Assembly (NCBI RefSeq): GCF_000146285.1
Contig: NZ_GL385912.1
Location: forward strand, 1,061,444 to 1,125,443
Direction: 5' to 3'
Source of the DNA: Mobiluncus curtisii subsp. curtisii ATCC 35241
Lineage (GTDB): Bacteria; Actinomycetota; Actinomycetes; Actinomycetales; Actinomycetaceae
DNA length: 64,000 nt
Part shown: in pieces, positions 62,156 to 64,000 of the stretch
Numbering within the stretch: position 1 is the first letter of the stretch
How the letters are laid out: every line of letters starts with the position of its first letter
The notes under the pieces: model-generated
Told to the model about the DNA's origin: nothing
Databases searched by the model: none
Seen by the model: the letters and a program-made list of their open reading frames with translations, nothing else
Translations under genes and position numbers: made by a program

Positions 62156-64000
62156 TTAGTATCCTCCTGCCATCACGGTCTGCCGCCGATCAAGGCGGGC
62201 AAGTTGTTTATCGAGGGCGGGTGCGAGTTTGCCCACCAGCGTCCCATCCGACAACGTCACCGAAATATCCAAAGACCCGAGGATACGCTTTGCAGTCGCA
62301 TCCACGATCCCAGCGACATCCACACGCTCTGCCGCTTCATCAGTACTTCGCTGAGATACAGTCACGGGTTGTGGGGTGAGGTCAACGCTCGGCACTTGCA
62401 GGTCTGCCACCGCCTCGATCGGCACGGCCAGCCCGTCCTCAAGGTCGGCGAAGGCGTCTATCGTGTTGCGCGCGAGCCCTGAAGCTGCGGTGACAGCCTT
62501 GTTGCCGTCCGTGCGGATGGAGCCTGCGAGGCCTTCGACAAGCATCCGTCCTGCCCAGGCCATCTTGCGTGACGGTGAGTGGATGCCGAAGAAGCCAGTG
62601 ATGGAGTCCCAAATACCTGATGCCCAGTTCGAGACCGAATTCCACAGCCACCCCGCTAAGGATTGGATACCGTTCCACAGGCCGTAGACGAGGTTTTTGC
62701 CCGCCTGGGCCATCGCTGAGACGCCCTGACCAACAGCAGACACAATCCCAGAAATAATCGATGGGATTGCTGCGACGATTGTGGAAATAATCTGCGGCAG
62801 GTTTCGTACCAACGCGGTCAAGAGTTGGATGCCTGCTTGGACGAGTTGCGGGATCGCCCCACCAATCGCCGACACAATAGCTCCGATAATCTGCGGGAGC
62901 GCGGCCACGATAGTTGTAATGATTTGCGGCAACGCCCCAATCAAAGCCGTCAACAACTGAATGCCTGCTTGGATCAGTTGTGGGATAGCACCAACCACGC
63001 CGTCCACGATTGCAGTAATAATCTGCGGGAGTGCTGCGACAATCGCTGTGATGATCTGAGGCAGCGCCCCGATCAAGGCGGTGAGTAGTTGGATTCCTGC
63101 TTCGATGATCTGCGGGATCGCCCCCACAAGGAACGTGACAATCCCGGTGATGATCTGTGGGAGGGCTTCGATGATCACGGGAATGGCAGCGATCAAGCCT
63201 TCGGTAAGTCCGGTGATGAGCTGCAACGCCGCATCAAGAAGCAACGGGAGGTTGTCGACCAGACCCTGTACCAAAGCCATGAGCATCTCCACCGCCGCAG
63301 GAACCAGTTCCGGTAGTGCTTCGCCGATACCAGAGACCAGTGTGGCGATGATCTGTATCGCCGCCTCCAACAGGGACGGCAACGCTTCGATGATTGTCTC
63401 GACCAGAGCGATAATCAACGTCACGGCTGTTTCTGCTACTTGTGGCAACACCTTGATAATGCCTTCAAGGAGCGCGGTCAAAATGCTCATGCCGGTCTCG
63501 ACCACCATCGGTAGCTGCTCGGCAATAAATGCGAGAGCTTCCTGTAAGACGGTGCCGAGGGTGTCGATGAGGGCGGGTGTTCCGCCTTCTTCGAACGCTG
63601 CCGTGAGTTCGTCGATCCACCCGTTCAGCATCGGCAACACCGAACCCGCCAACGCCTCCGACAGACCACCAGCCAACAACCCCTTGAGATTTTCAACCCC
63701 ATCCTGCATCGTCGCCAACTGGCCCGAAAAGGTTTGGGATTGGGCGTCCATGGCCCCGTAGAAACGCCCGCCTTCAGCAGTAGCACTGGCGAATGCGTCA
63801 GCGACCATGTCAGCCGAAATAGCACCCTTGGCCATATCCTCCTTGAGCTCACCAATGCTTTTGCCGGTCTTGCGGCTGATCTCTTCGAGCGGGTTGAATC
63901 CGGCGTTGATCATCTGCAGCAAGTCCTGACCCGTGAGCTTGCCGGTCGAAGACATTTGGGCGAAGGCGAGCGTGAGCGATTCCATCTTCACCGCATCACC
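62156..64000 (-). CDS. phage tail tape measure protein, C-terminal part, cut by window edge
   Basis: The reading frame is open to the edge, giving 615 residues. The N-terminal part shows AQMSSTGKLTGQDLLQMINAGF and GKSIGELKEDMAKGAISADM, a hallmark tape-measure motif. A long hydrophobic repeat region follows (ALPQIITAIVAALPQII, IQLLTALIGALP), then SVSNWASGIWDSITGFFGIHSPSRKM. It sets tail length and helps DNA entry. Its true start lies outside the window. Confidence 0.92.
   Translation of the reverse strand, partial: GDAVKMESLTLAFAQMSSTGKLTGQDLLQMINAGFNPLEEISRKTGKSIGELKEDMAKGAISADMVADAFASATAEGGRFYGAMDAQSQTFSGQLATMQDGVENLKGLLAGGLSEALAGSVLPMLNGWIDELTAAFEEGGTPALIDTLGTVLQEALAFIAEQLPMVVETGMSILTALLEGIIKVLPQVAETAVTLIIALVETIIEALPSLLEAAIQIIATLVSGIGEALPELVPAAVEMLMALVQGLVDNLPLLLDAALQLITGLTEGLIAAIPVIIEALPQIITGIVTFLVGAIPQIIEAGIQLLTALIGALPQIITAIVAALPQIITAIVDGVVGAIPQLIQAGIQLLTALIGALPQIITTIVAALPQIIGAIVSAIGGAIPQLVQAGIQLLTALVRNLPQIISTIVAAIPSIISGIVSAVGQGVSAMAQAGKNLVYGLWNGIQSLAGWLWNSVSNWASGIWDSITGFFGIHSPSRKMAWAGRMLVEGLAGSIRTDGNKAVTAASGLARNTIDAFADLEDGLAVPIEAVADLQVPSVDLTPQPVTVSQRSTDEAAERVDVAGIVDATAKRILGSLDISVTLSDGTLVGKLAPALDKQLARLDRRQTVMAGGY

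Larger units (their letters stand above)
49575..64000 (-). mobile_element. siphovirus-type prophage, left portion (right end outside the window)
   Basis: From the tRNA rightward, all genes run on the minus strand: tape measure (partial), distal tail, tail-tip, small proteins, holin, endolysin, then a resistance cassette, regulatory proteins and two serine recombinases. The order tail-lysis-recombinase is standard for temperate siphophages with serine integrases. The left limit lies in the 49575-49790 interval; attL is not resolved. Confidence 0.85.

Noticed and set aside
1..64000. CRISPR array
   Set aside because: I looked for regularly spaced identical repeats with unique spacers and found none; repetitive tracts are within protein genes.

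Overview
The window reads as chromosome of a flagellated, Gram-positive, moderately high-G+C actinobacterium, with the left flank of an integrated prophage at its right end. The best guess is an Actinomycetaceae member such as Mobiluncus. This is inferred from the divergent actinobacterial-style flagellar proteins, the CsrA/FliW pair, the absence of L- and P-ring genes and the lipoprotein tripeptidyl-peptidase; no marker gene settles it.

Layout. (1) 1-2969, minus strand: purine biosynthesis genes purL (cut by the window edge), purQ, purS and purC. (2) 3340-35299, minus strand: about 32 kb of almost gap-free flagellar and chemotaxis genes. In the direction of transcription they are flgB, flgC, fliE, fliF, fliG, fliH, fliI, fliJ, an NlpC/P60 hydrolase, fliK, flgD, flgE, flbD, motA, motB, fliL, fliM, fliN, fliO, fliP, fliQ, fliR, flhB, flhA, an flhF-like gene, csrA, cheA, cheW, cheB, cheR, cheY, cheX, a second cheY and a second CheX-like gene. 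(3) 35300-36102: an A+T-rich control region. (4) 36103-40029, minus strand: a FliA-type sigma factor, fliD, fliS and a small gene. (5) 40210-44323, plus strand: flgN, flgK, flgL and fliW. (6) 44385-49574: purD (minus), tmk and holB (plus), a secreted tripeptidyl-peptidase lipoprotein (plus) and tRNA-Thr(CGT). (7) 49575-64000, minus strand: a siphovirus-type prophage with tape measure (cut by the edge), distal tail protein, tail-tip protein, small proteins, holin, a CW_7 endolysin, an HTH/zinc-ribbon protein, a SHOCT-like protein and two tandem serine recombinases. An A+T-rich cassette (about 53.4-56.5 kb) with tnpV, tet(O) and a Cys-rich KTR gene sits between the lysis genes and the recombinase module.

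How it works together. The hook-basal body, export apparatus, motor, switch, filament cap, hook-filament junction proteins, their chaperones and the chemotaxis core are all present. Flagellin, FlgF/FlgG-type rod genes, FlgM and chemoreceptors are not in the window. Several components depart from the textbook form: CsrA with a long tail, a sigma factor with a roughly 200-residue tail, FliP with a 110-residue N-terminal extension, an FlhF homologue without a P-loop, CheA with two CheW modules and a duplicated linker, FliM with a diverged CheY-binding peptide, and two CheX-type proteins. The flagellar block lies between purC and purD, which suggests it is an insertion into, or a long-standing split of, a purine locus.

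The tet(O) cassette has its own promoter, an attenuator leader and terminators. It should therefore be expressed independently of phage lysis transcription and confer ribosomal-protection tetracycline resistance. The right prophage boundary is outside the window, so its att sites cannot be defined.
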